Assembly: GCA_035935775.1 (NCBI GenBank)
Contig: DASYWT010000495.1
Span: 1-14,812, forward strand
From: JAICWP01 sp035935775
GTDB lineage: Bacteria > Acidobacteriota > Terriglobia > Terriglobales > Acidobacteriaceae
DNA: 14,812 bases
Direction: 5' to 3'
Position 1 is the first letter of the stretch, and each line of letters opens with the position of its first letter. The position numbers and the translations under genes are program-made. Of the stretch, positions 7,594-14,812 are shown piece by piece. The notes below the pieces were generated by a model that saw nothing but the letters and a program-made list of their open reading frames with translations, was not told where the DNA came from and ran no database searches.

Positions 7594-8508
7594 TCAGTTC
7601 GAAAGCCCGGTGCTGTTAATTGCACAGGACCGGAAATCAAACGTGACCGAGAGCGTACCGTTCTGCTCGTCCAGTTGCCGCTGGATGTGGGAATCGATCG
7701 AATCGGGCGGGAGCCCAGCACCATATTTGTTGAAAAATTCCTGTACCAGACGAGTGTTGTACACGTGGCCCGGCGCAAGGGAAAACTCCTTCAGGGCACT
7801 GCTTTCATCCCGGCCTTCGAGTCCGATGACATTGACACTGCTGATATAAAAAGTTTTTCCTTCATCCACATCAATCACCAGTGAGATCGTCCGAGTTTCC
7901 TCGTCGACTTGGGTGTCGGGAACGGAAGTGAAGTTAATGTGGCCCAGTTCACCGTAGACCCTGCGTAGATTGTCCAGCCCCTCTCGAACCATACTGACGT
8001 TGAAGAGGTCACCATCTTTCATCGGAAACAGACTTCGCAAGCTCTGTACATTGGTGATGGCCTTGGTGTTCTTGAACGTGATTTGTCGAAGTCGGTACTG
8101 CGGGCCTTCGTCCACATGGACTGCAAGCGCGATGCGGGCAGCGACGGAATTGCTCGTCAGAACGGTGAAATCGTAGTTGCTGACCTCTACTTTAAAATAG
8201 CCGTGTTCCTGCCACGCCCCTCGCACCCGTTCGGCTGTTTCGCCCACCACGGCCTCGGGTGGACCTTGGTACACACGACTCGTAAGGGCGGCAGCAATCT
8301 TGGCTTGCTCTGCCTTAGGCATCTGGAGATCGTCACCGAAATTTAGCTCGGCAATCGTCACCGCAGGTGAATCCGCCCGATTGTTGTCGGAGGAAGCGGC
8401 TTGACGGCATCGTTGATTCAGAGGAGCAAAACTCTGGGCTGAGGTGGTAGGGAAAAACAGGAGGCATGTCATGCCCAGAGCAATCCACCAGGCAAGGCGA
8501 TAAAGCAT
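7594..8508 (-). CDS. exported POTRA-domain protein without a beta-barrel
   Basis: I place the start at the ATG of MLYRLAWWIALGM, giving 304 residues. The open frame extends upstream to 8739, but the upstream residues are unlike a protein N-terminus, and this start gives a clean signal peptide (hydrophobic 6-20, cleavage near TSA-QS, 24/25). The mature part has POTRA-like units at about 48-134 (AELNFG...GYFKVEVS...VHVDEG), 137-217 (YRLRQITFKNTKAI...LVIDVDEG) and 219-294 (FYISSVNVIGLEG..., incomplete). Such units in BamA, TamA and FtsQ bind unfolded or partner proteins in the periplasm. No 16-strand Omp85 barrel follows, so it is not BamA itself; the protein ends soon after the third unit. There is no Shine-Dalgarno sequence before the ATG, consistent with leaderless translation. 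Client or partner unknown. Confidence 0.85.
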   Translation of the reverse strand: MLYRLAWWIALGMTCLLFFPTTSAQSFAPLNQRCRQAASSDNNRADSPAVTIAELNFGDDLQMPKAEQAKIAAALTSRVYQGPPEAVVGETAERVRGAWQEHGYFKVEVSNYDFTVLTSNSVAARIALAVHVDEGPQYRLRQITFKNTKAITNVQSLRSLFPMKDGDLFNVSMVREGLDNLRRVYGELGHINFTSVPDTQVDEETRTISLVIDVDEGKTFYISSVNVIGLEGRDESSALKEFSLAPGHVYNTRLVQEFFNKYGAGLPPDSIDSHIQRQLDEQNGTLSVTFDFRSCAINSTGLSN

Positions 8509-8514
8509 GAAGGC

Positions 8515-8520
8515 ATTATA
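8515..8520 (-). promoter_or_regulatory. perfect TATAAT -10 box just before the POTRA start codon
   Basis: On the minus strand TATAAT is followed by only six bases before the ATG at 8508. A normal 6-7 nt distance puts transcription start at or next to the A of ATG. No clear -35 was seen. Confidence 0.45.
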
Positions 8521-8681
8521 GTCCGATTCTGGAACGAAAGCTTTGGAGGCCGAAATGGCTGGCACTAAGCACTTCACGTACTTTACAAATGAGTAAGACA
8601 GGTCGCGAATAAAGGGAATTGTGAAAACAAAAAACGGCGGGCAGGAAGATCTGTAGCCGGAGGGCAACCGCACCGCGATGA

Positions 8682-8720
8682 GGCGGGCTTCGCCCGCCCG
8701 CACAGGCGAGGGCGCCTGTG
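8682..8720. repeat. two adjacent perfect hairpins (GC-rich interspersed repeat)
   Basis: Hairpin A, 8682-8698: GGCGGGC-TTC-GCCCGCC. Hairpin B, 8701-8720: CACAGGCG-AGGG-CGCCTGTG. Both stems are perfect. They lie between the maeB stop and the POTRA start. They may act as bidirectional transcription barriers, although no T-run follows. Confidence 0.7.
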
Positions 8721-8822
8721 CCCACGCAGGCATCGGCAAGGCTGCTCTGACCTAGAGGCTGAGGGCGAGAAGCCGGCGATACGGTGAAAGCGCCACAGGG
8801 TTCCACCTTCTCATTCCAGCTC

Positions 8823-8887
8823 GCGGGCGAGGGCGCCCGCGCCACAACGAGGACGCCCGCGCCACAACGAGGGCGCCCGCGCCACAA
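8823..8887. repeat. hairpin plus three 20-bp tandem units
   Basis: The hairpin GCGGGCG-AGGG-CGCCCGC occupies 8823-8840. Three tandem 20-bp units, CGAGGGCGCCCGCGCCACAA, lie at 8828-8847, 8848-8867 (one change, GGG to GGA) and 8868-8887. The core GGCGAGGGCGCC is shared with hairpin B at 8701-8720. The block begins 11 bp after the maeB stop. Confidence 0.8.
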
Positions 8888-8898
8888 ATTGTCCGCGC

Positions 8899-11193
<2,295 letters not shown>

Positions 11194-11563
11194 AAGTACC
11201 TCGGCTCCGGCGTGCCGCGGATGACACGACGGCTAGAAATGAACTCCCACACAAACCATTGTGGGTGGGTGATGGTGGAGATGCCGTGACTGGGCGCACG
11301 CAGGCCGGTGACGCAGGTCAAGCGGGCGGGTTTAAGTGACCAGAAAACCTAGACTTACTGGCGGGCGCCGTGGCATGGTGCCTCCGGCAGAGTCCCTGGG
11401 GGACATGCGCAACAATTAAGAACCACATCGGGCCCACTTTTTCGGTGCTGCACGCGAGATGCTTCGCGCCTGAAGGCCGTCAGCATGACTCCAGTCCTGA
11501 AAATCCTCTTTCACCAGCCCCAAAACATCTCCGTGAGCTTTGCGTCTCTGGGGCGAATTTCGG
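11194..11563. other. maeB upstream region and gene-free spacer
   Basis: No convincing gene. An inverted repeat CCCACA-N8-TGTGGG (11246-11265) would lie in the maeB leader, 53-72 nt before the start codon. A degenerate GTGA-CGCAGG-TCAA at 11308-11321 resembles a Crp-type box with one mismatch, but is weak. An interspersed-repeat-like stretch at 11451-11489 is listed separately. No strong promoter is obvious. Confidence 0.5.
11451..11489 (-). repeat. possible interspersed repeat (GTCATGCTGA...GCGAAGCATCTCGCG type)
   Basis: Read on the minus strand it starts GTCATGCTGACGG and ends GCGAAGCATCTCGCGTG. This resembles a short non-coding sequence I recall as recurrent in intergenic regions of acidobacterial and other soil bacteria. 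Only one clear copy is in the window, so this rests on recall. Confidence 0.3.
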
Positions 11564-12151
11564 CTAACGGGCAAACTTGCCCATGAGTTCGGCCTGGGCG
11601 ATGACGTGCCCGCGCATGGCCCCTTCCACATCGCCTTTGGCAGCGCCGGCGGGCAGGTTGAGCGCGGCGTTTAAGGCAAAGAGCCGGAAAAAGTAGCGGT
11701 GGGCCTTGCCGGGAGGCGGGCAGGGTCCACCATAGCCCACGCGGCGAAAATCGTTACGGCCCTGGCGGCCGCCTCCGCTCAGATCGTCAGTCTTGGAAAC
11801 ATTTTCCGGCAACTGGTGAGCGCCTGCCGGCAGGTCGTAAACGATCCAGTGAGTGAAGGTACCGGAAGGAGCATCGGGATCGTCCACGATGAGGGCAAAG
11901 CTTTTCGTGCCCTCCGGCGCGCCGCTCCAGGAAAGGGCGGGAGAGATGTCGTCGCCGCTGCAAGTGTACTTGCCGGGAATCTCACCACCTTTGGGAAAGG
12001 CCCTGGTTTCCAGAACAAAGCTCATGGCACGCCTCCCGGGGCTATGGGGGGAAGAGTTGTCGCCATCGAAAATGGCGATGTCGCCGGCGATGCAGGTTGC
12101 AGATGCCAGCACCAGGCAGGCGGAGAGCAGGGCGACTCGCGTTCTCAGCAT
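11564..12151 (-). CDS. YbhB/YbcL (Raf kinase inhibitor-like, PEBP) protein
   Basis: From the ATG at 12151 it has 195 residues. Residues 1-23 look like a signal peptide (RTRVALLSACLVLASATCIAG), then a short linker, then the PEBP fold from Met43. PEBP motifs: DPDAPSGTFTHWIVYDLPA (91-109), GYGGPCPPPGKAHRYFFRLF (139-158), forming the conserved anion-binding pocket (D91, H101, H151). PEBPs bind phosphorylated or lipid head-group ligands; the bacterial role is poorly known. The first start has a modest GGTGA with 5-nt spacing. The internal ATG at 12025 has a much stronger GGGAGG site and gives 153 residues, close to cytoplasmic YbhB. Thus the start is ambiguous, and both forms may be made. An in-frame GTG at 12160 overlaps the Shine-Dalgarno region and is less likely. 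Confidence 0.92.
   Translation of the reverse strand: MLRTRVALLSACLVLASATCIAGDIAIFDGDNSSPHSPGRRAMSFVLETRAFPKGGEIPGKYTCSGDDISPALSWSGAPEGTKSFALIVDDPDAPSGTFTHWIVYDLPAGAHQLPENVSKTDDLSGGGRQGRNDFRRVGYGGPCPPPGKAHRYFFRLFALNAALNLPAGAAKGDVEGAMRGHVIAQAELMGKFAR
12033..12038 (-). promoter_or_regulatory. strong internal ribosome binding site in the PEBP gene
   Basis: GGGAGG, then a 6-nt spacer, then ATG at 12025 (Met43 of the long form, MSFVLETRAF). It is the best Shine-Dalgarno of this gene and supports an unexported product. Confidence 0.6.
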
Positions 12152-12225
12152 GGAGTTCACCGGCGGATATTATCGCCCAAAAAGGGCAGCACGTCTCCAG
12201 CGTGGAAACAGGCGTGAGATGGGTC

Positions 12226-12254
12226 TTTACTTGCCCGTACAACGCAGTTAAGAT
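12226..12254 (+). promoter_or_regulatory. probable sigma70-type promoter of the 52-residue coiled-coil gene
   Basis: TTTACT (12226-12231), 17-nt spacer, TAAGAT (12249-12254); four of six matches in each box. Transcription would start near 12261, leaving a leader of about 37 nt before the ATG at 12298. Confidence 0.45.
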
Positions 12255-12297
12255 GCGTTCATTCATCACCGCCAGTTTCCCGCGAGGATCAGCACTC

Positions 12298-12456
12298 ATG
12301 AAGAATGTTTACGAAGTATTGAGAGAAAAAGAAGCCCAGTTACGCCAGGTCCAGGTGGAAGTAGAGGCCCTGCGCGTGGCCGCCCCCCTGCTGAGCGAAG
12401 AAAGCGAAGCCGACAGCGAAAACGGCGCTCGCCGAACCGCCAGCAAATCCCGCTAA
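12298..12456 (+). CDS. small coiled-coil protein (52 aa), paralogue A
   Basis: It starts MKNVYEVLREKEAQLRQVQV and has 52 residues. The first 33 are predicted to form one amphipathic helix with heptad-spaced Val/Leu (VYEVLREKEAQLRQVQVEVEALRVAAPLL), and the rest is a polar, disordered tail rich in Ser/Glu/Arg. GAGGA (12284-12288) precedes the ATG by 9 nt, and a promoter-like pair lies upstream. Its first 33 residues match the convergent gene at 12557-12766 (VY-VL--KE--L-Q---E-E-L-V--PLL), which argues that both are real genes. I recall short proteins of this type as common in Acidobacteriota, with no known function. It is divergent from the PEBP gene. Confidence 0.8.
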   Translation: MKNVYEVLREKEAQLRQVQVEVEALRVAAPLLSEESEADSENGARRTASKSR

Positions 12457-12459
12457 TGA

Positions 12460-12517
12460 TGTAGCCGCAGTTGTTTCCTGAGCGAGCGACCGGAGATGGC
12501 GCACGAGGAGTGCTACA
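12460..12517. repeat. spacer segment bounded by TGTAGC/GCTACA inverted ends
   Basis: TGTAGC at 12460-12465 and GCTACA at 12512-12517 bound a 58-bp stretch between two convergent genes. The inside contains CCTGAGCGAGCGACCGGAG, of the same style as common acidobacterial intergenic repeats. It could be a small repeat element or a bidirectional terminator stem. Confidence 0.3.
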
Positions 12518-12556
12518 CCCTTGCAGCTCCGCTTAGGGCAGAGGCTCGTTGAAGGC

Positions 12557-12766
12557 TCAGGGAAAGCGGGGGGACGGGGTTCGGGCGGCGCGCTCGAAGG
12601 GAATTATGGTGACGCCGCCGGCGGCGGCGTGGGTAACCGGAATGTCGCTGCCATCCTGAAGCAACGGGATGACCACTTTGAGGACTTCAATCTCCCGGCG
12701 AAGCTGCTCCAGCTCCCGTTCCTTGCGGTACAACACCTGATAGACGTCGCGCATGAGCATTGTCAT
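12557..12766 (-). CDS. small coiled-coil protein (69 aa), paralogue B
   Basis: It starts MTMLMRDVYQVLYRKERELE. The helix, about residues 5-36 (RDVYQVLYRKERELEQLRRE then IEVLKVVIPLL), is clearly homologous to the 52-residue protein at 12298-12456. The C-terminal part (DGSDIPVTHAAAGGVTIIPF and RAARTPSPRFP) is unrelated to the tail of A. Three closely spaced ATGs (12766, 12760, 12754) are possible starts; GGTGG lies 8 nt before the first. It begins 29 bp after the stop of the zinc-ribbon-like gene on the same strand, so the two are likely one operon. A dimerising helix is the only functional hint. Confidence 0.8.
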   Translation of the reverse strand: MTMLMRDVYQVLYRKERELEQLRREIEVLKVVIPLLQDGSDIPVTHAAAGGVTIIPFERAARTPSPRFP

Positions 12767-12795
12767 TTAGAAAGCCACCGACCCGACTTAACCAG

Positions 12796-13032
12796 CTATT
12801 CCGCCAGCCAGTTCGCCGTAGCCAGCTCAGCCGCCGACGCGGAAGACTGCGTTGGCAGGCTGAGTGTGCCCGGACCCAGCAACACGCCGGGACTGACGCG
12901 CTTGCCGCAGCGGGAGCAGGCCAGATACATTTCGTGAACCCCGGCTGTAAGTCTGCGGCCGACCACCGTTTGCCGGCGGTGCCGGCAGGGAATGCAGAGG
13001 CCGAAAACCGTGGTAATCACGTGGCGAAACAT
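12796..13032 (-). CDS. small four-cysteine zinc-ribbon-like protein (78 aa)
   Basis: It starts MFRHVITTVFGLCIPCRHRR. Two CxxC knuckles, C13-I-P-C16 and C39-S-R-C42, separated by 22 residues with several Arg/His, fit a zinc ribbon (rubredoxin-like knuckles). The 33 residues after C42 are Ser/Ala/Leu rich and unremarkable. The ATG at 13032 follows GGGAGG with a 7-nt spacer, so I prefer it to an in-frame upstream start at 13107. It heads a likely two-gene operon with paralogue B and is divergent from the Crp/Fnr gene, sharing the intergenic region with three Crp-type palindromes. Its function is unknown; nucleic-acid or protein binding through zinc is the natural guess. Confidence 0.7.
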   Translation of the reverse strand: MFRHVITTVFGLCIPCRHRRQTVVGRRLTAGVHEMYLACSRCGKRVSPGVLLGPGTLSLPTQSSASAAELATANWLAE

Positions 13033-13138
13033 AATTCGCCCTCCCGACGGAATGCCCTCCTGAGCCCACCCCATGCTAGGGCGGGGCAGGTGAGGGGGGT
13101 AGTCCACAACCGGGTTCCCCCCTGGCAGGCGCGGGCTC

Positions 13139-13154
13139 AGTGACGGCGGTCACC
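13139..13154. promoter_or_regulatory. Crp-type palindrome, site 1 (AGTGACGGCGGTCACC)
   Basis: GTGA-CGGCGG-TCAC is a perfect 4+4 inverted repeat with a 6-bp gap. The outer bases differ from TGTGA/TCACA. It is the palindrome closest to the zinc-ribbon gene, 107 bp before its start codon. Confidence 0.5.
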
Positions 13155-13202
13155 CGCCCGAGTTCGGGGGGGCCCACGGAAGGGGCCGGCCACAAACCCG
13201 GC

Positions 13203-13218
13203 TGTGATGCTTATCACA
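13203..13218. promoter_or_regulatory. perfect Crp-consensus box, site 2 (TGTGATGCTTATCACA)
   Basis: TGTGA-N6-TCACA, an exact match to the CRP core. It lies 200 bp upstream of the GTG start of the Crp/Fnr gene and is probably bound by that protein. Confidence 0.75.
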
Positions 13219-13224
13219 CGGGGG

Positions 13225-13240
13225 TGTGGGCAGTATCACA
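13225..13240. promoter_or_regulatory. Crp-type box, site 3 (TGTGGGCAGTATCACA)
   Basis: TGTGG-N6-TCACA, one mismatch to the CRP core. Its centre is 22 bp from site 2, two helical turns, so both sites face the same side of the DNA. Confidence 0.65.
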
Positions 13241-13417
13241 GCCAGACGTAATGGTGCAGGCCGACACTGTTTCTGTGCCAGTTTGGGCCCGGAGCCGCTA
13301 ATTCAGCGTGGTTGCCGGGCGGGCAAGGAAAATGAGCGGCAGCAACCCACGCTGAGCGGGAAGGGGAGCAAAGACAGAACCCCGACCGCAGGGACGACTG
13401 GTCACAGGGGGTGTGCG

Positions 13418-14140
13418 GTGCTCTCACCATACGGGCTGGAAATTGTTGAAAGCTGTTTGACCTGCAAGCTGCGCGCCGAACGTATCTTCTGTGATCTGCC
13501 CAACTCCGCGCTGCAGGCTTTCGAAAATATCAAATATGCCACCGCTTATCCCAAAGGCGCTGTGCTGTTCGTCGAGGGGCAGAGCCCGCGCGGCATTTTT
13601 GTGCTGTGCAAGGGCCGGGTGAAAATGTCCATCTGTTCCACGGATGGGAAGACCCTCATCCTGAAGATCGCGGAGCCAGGCGAAGTACTGGGCCTGAGCG
13701 CGACGGTTTCCGGCAAGCCCTACGAACTGACGGCAGAGACAATTGATCCCTGCCAGGTCAACTTTGTGAAACGGGAAGATTTCCTGCGCTTCCTGAAGGA
13801 ACACGGTGACGCCTGTTTCCGGGTGGCGGAACAACTCAGCGAGAAATACAACAACGCCTGCCATGAAGTGCGGTCGCTGGGCCTTTCCCATTCCGCGGCG
13901 GAGAAGCTGGCCAAGCTGCTGCTGGAGTGGGGCTGCCGGAACGGCGAAGCCGCCAAGCTGGAGCCGCGCCTGAAACTGGCGCTGACGCATGAAGAAATCG
14001 CGCAGATGATCGGCACCTCACGCGAGACGGTGACCCGGCTGTTTGCGGAACTGAAAAAGCGGCAGATCATCCAATCCAAGGGTTCCACCCTGTTCATACG
14101 CAATAAGGCGGCACTGAAGCTGATGGCGGGCGCGTCATAG
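13418..14140 (+). CDS. Crp/Fnr-family transcription regulator with N-terminal cysteine motif
   Basis: A 240-residue protein, normal for the family, with GTG start 13418 preceded by AGGGGG (13406-13411). The N-terminus has C13-LT-C16-x8-C25 within SCLTCKLRAERIFCDLP. The effector beta-roll spans about 40-125 (YPKGAVLFVEGQSPRGIFVL, GEVLGLSATVSGKPYELTAE); it lacks the Arg/Ser pair with which CRP holds cAMP, so cAMP is unlikely. C64 in FVLCKGR is a possible fourth cluster ligand. The long dimer helix is about 125-155. The winged helix-turn-helix (188-229) has LTHEEIAQMIGTSRETVTRL; S201-R202-E203-TVT-R207 equals the CRP recognition helix (SRETVGR), predicting TGTGA half sites, which are present upstream. 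It probably regulates itself and the divergent operon. Fe-S/redox sensing is plausible but not proven; a frame extension to 13226 is possible though not favoured. Confidence 0.93.
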   Translation: MLSPYGLEIVESCLTCKLRAERIFCDLPNSALQAFENIKYATAYPKGAVLFVEGQSPRGIFVLCKGRVKMSICSTDGKTLILKIAEPGEVLGLSATVSGKPYELTAETIDPCQVNFVKREDFLRFLKEHGDACFRVAEQLSEKYNNACHEVRSLGLSHSAAEKLAKLLLEWGCRNGEAAKLEPRLKLALTHEEIAQMIGTSRETVTRLFAELKKRQIIQSKGSTLFIRNKAALKLMAGAS

Positions 14141-14173
14141 TTCCCCTAGCCTGTGCGAAGGGTCACGGCGAAA

Positions 14174-14189
14174 GGTGACTCGAGTCACT
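14174..14189. promoter_or_regulatory. Crp-type palindrome, site 4 (GGTGACTCGAGTCACT)
   Basis: GTGACTCGAGTCAC at 14175-14188 is a perfect 14-bp palindrome that also fits GTGA-N6-TCAC. It sits in the 82-bp gap between the two Crp/Fnr genes, 34 bp before the second start codon. A competing hairpin, GTCAC (14162-14166) with GTGAC (14175-14179), overlaps its left half. Confidence 0.6.
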
Positions 14190-14222
14190 GCCTGTGTTTC
14201 CGGCAAGGGCTATCAAAGGCGT

Positions 14223-14720
14223 ATGGAGAGCGCAATCCAACTGAGCTGCTTTGATTGCTCCCTACGGCCGGACCGGGTGTTCTGCGATCTGCCCGCCGAT
14301 GCGCTGGAAGCGTTCGACGCCATTAAGACCATCGCCCTGTATCCGCGCGGCACCATCCTGTTTAACGAGGGACGCCCTGCCCGAGGAGTGTTCATGCTGT
14401 GCGATGGCCGCGCCAAGCTGACGGTGAGTTCGGGCAACGGCAGGCGGCTGACACTGCGCATTGCGGGCGCGGGGGAAATGCTGGGCTTGAGCGCCGCGGT
14501 CTCGGGGACACCGTACGAGGTCACAGCCGAGATGCTGGACAATGCGCAGGTGGCATTTATCCGCCGCAAGGACATGCTCCACTTCCTGCGGATGCATCGG
14601 GATGCCTGCCTGCAGGTGGTCCACCTGCTCAGCCAGGACCTGCATACGGCGTACGACCGCGTTCGCGCTATCGGCTTGGTGCGCACACGCCACCACTTGG
14701 CGGCCAAGACGGCGTTTTAG
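14223..14720 (+). pseudogene. Crp/Fnr paralogue lacking the DNA-binding domain (truncated or frameshifted)
   Basis: Starting at ATG 14223 it gives 165 residues closely similar to the preceding protein: C9-FD-C12-x8-C21 in SCFDCSLRPDRVFCDLP, C60 in FMLCDGR, GEMLGLSAAVSGTPYEVTAE, and the dimer helix to DRVRAIGL (145-152). It then ends VRTRHHLAAKTAF just before where the helix-turn-helix should begin. One extra T in the TTTT at 14715-14718 would continue as AFLARRDRAGQMPQGTDQV, which has the expected character of the inter-domain linker, but another stop follows at 14768 and no HTH is visible to the window end. An upstream in-frame GTG at 14175 overlaps the palindrome and is unlikely. Either it is a decaying copy, or a sensor-only protein able to dimerise with its neighbour. 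A sequencing error alone would not restore an HTH. Confidence 0.75.
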
Positions 14721-14812
14721 CCCGGCGTGACCGCGCCGGCCAGATGCCGCAAGGCACAGACCAAGTGTGAGCGGCCGAGGCGATGCCATGGTGGTTAGTA
14801 AGCCGAGCTTTG
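14721..14812. other. terminal 92 bp, no HTH seen
   Basis: None of the three plus frames encodes the LTHEEIAQMIG/SRETVTR type sequence expected after a Crp/Fnr linker. The frame shifted by one ends at a stop at 14768-14770. Confidence 0.5.

Larger units (their letters stand above)
13033..13417. other. divergent regulatory region between the zinc-ribbon and Crp/Fnr genes
   Basis: 385 bp without a convincing gene. It contains three Crp-type palindromes centred at 13146.5, 13210.5 and 13232.5. A GACACT at 13263-13268 is in the right place for a -10 box, which would put the third palindrome near -42 of the Crp/Fnr promoter, a classic activator position; the match to TATAAT is poor. The open frame from 13226 to 13417 is an upstream extension of the Crp/Fnr frame and not likely to be translated. 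Confidence 0.65.

Noticed and set aside
8828..8887. Tandem repeats as a CRISPR array
   Set aside because: The 20-bp units directly abut one another with no unique spacers, and no cas gene is near.
11308..11321. GTGA-CGCAGG-TCAA upstream of maeB as a fifth Crp-type site
   Set aside because: One mismatch in an already short pattern, with no second copy nearby, is too weak to report as a site.
13226..13417. N-terminal extension of the Crp/Fnr protein from GTG 13226
   Set aside because: The extension starts inside Crp-type box 3 and lacks family character; GTG 13418 has a good ribosome site and gives the normal length.

Overview
The window looks like a piece of an Acidobacteriota (Terriglobia-type) chromosome. 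The evidence is indirect: high GC; an ADOP-type MacB/FtsX permease; a Ser/Thr kinase with a propeller sensor; Crp/Fnr proteins with an N-terminal CxxC-x8-C motif; a POTRA-only exported protein; a pair of very small coiled-coil proteins of a kind I associate with this phylum; and GC-rich interspersed hairpins. No rRNA, tRNA, CRISPR array, transposase or phage gene was recognised.

Layout. (1) 1-1713, minus strand: the N-terminal 571 residues of an ADOP permease that runs off the left edge. (2) 1927-2412, plus: a small TfoX-N-like protein with a basic tail. (3) 2504-5286, plus: a translationally coupled pair. The first gene fuses a Ser/Thr kinase to a six-Asp-box BNR beta-propeller. The second fuses a MoaD/ThiS ubiquitin-like domain to a PPOX-type split-barrel flavoprotein, and the two overlap by 4 bp (GTGA). 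This is the most unusual protein architecture here. (4) 5427-8508, minus: a POTRA-domain exported protein and an exported phosphoesterase (phospholipase C/AcpA family), separated by about 710 bp of more AT-rich DNA with no recognisable gene. (5) 8682-8887: hairpin and tandem repeats downstream of maeB. (6) 8899-11193, minus: maeB, the malic enzyme with a phosphotransacetylase-like C-terminal domain. (7) 11564-12151, minus: a PEBP/YbhB protein with two credible starts, one exported and one cytoplasmic. (8) 12298-13032: two paralogous short coiled-coil proteins facing each other, the minus-strand one in a likely operon with a four-cysteine zinc-ribbon-like protein. (9) 13418-14720, plus: two tandem Crp/Fnr paralogues, the second ending before its DNA-binding domain.

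Regulation. The divergent region 13033-13417 carries a perfect TGTGA-N6-TCACA palindrome, a second one-mismatch copy exactly 22 bp away, and a third GTGA-N6-TCAC palindrome closer to the zinc-ribbon gene. A fourth palindrome lies just upstream of the second Crp/Fnr gene. The intact Crp/Fnr protein has an SRETVTR recognition helix, with the same R-E-R contact residues as E. coli CRP, whose half site is TGTGA. The simplest reading is a self-regulating Crp-type circuit that also controls the divergent zinc-ribbon/coiled-coil operon, with a DNA-binding-deficient paralogue as possible modulator or decaying copy.
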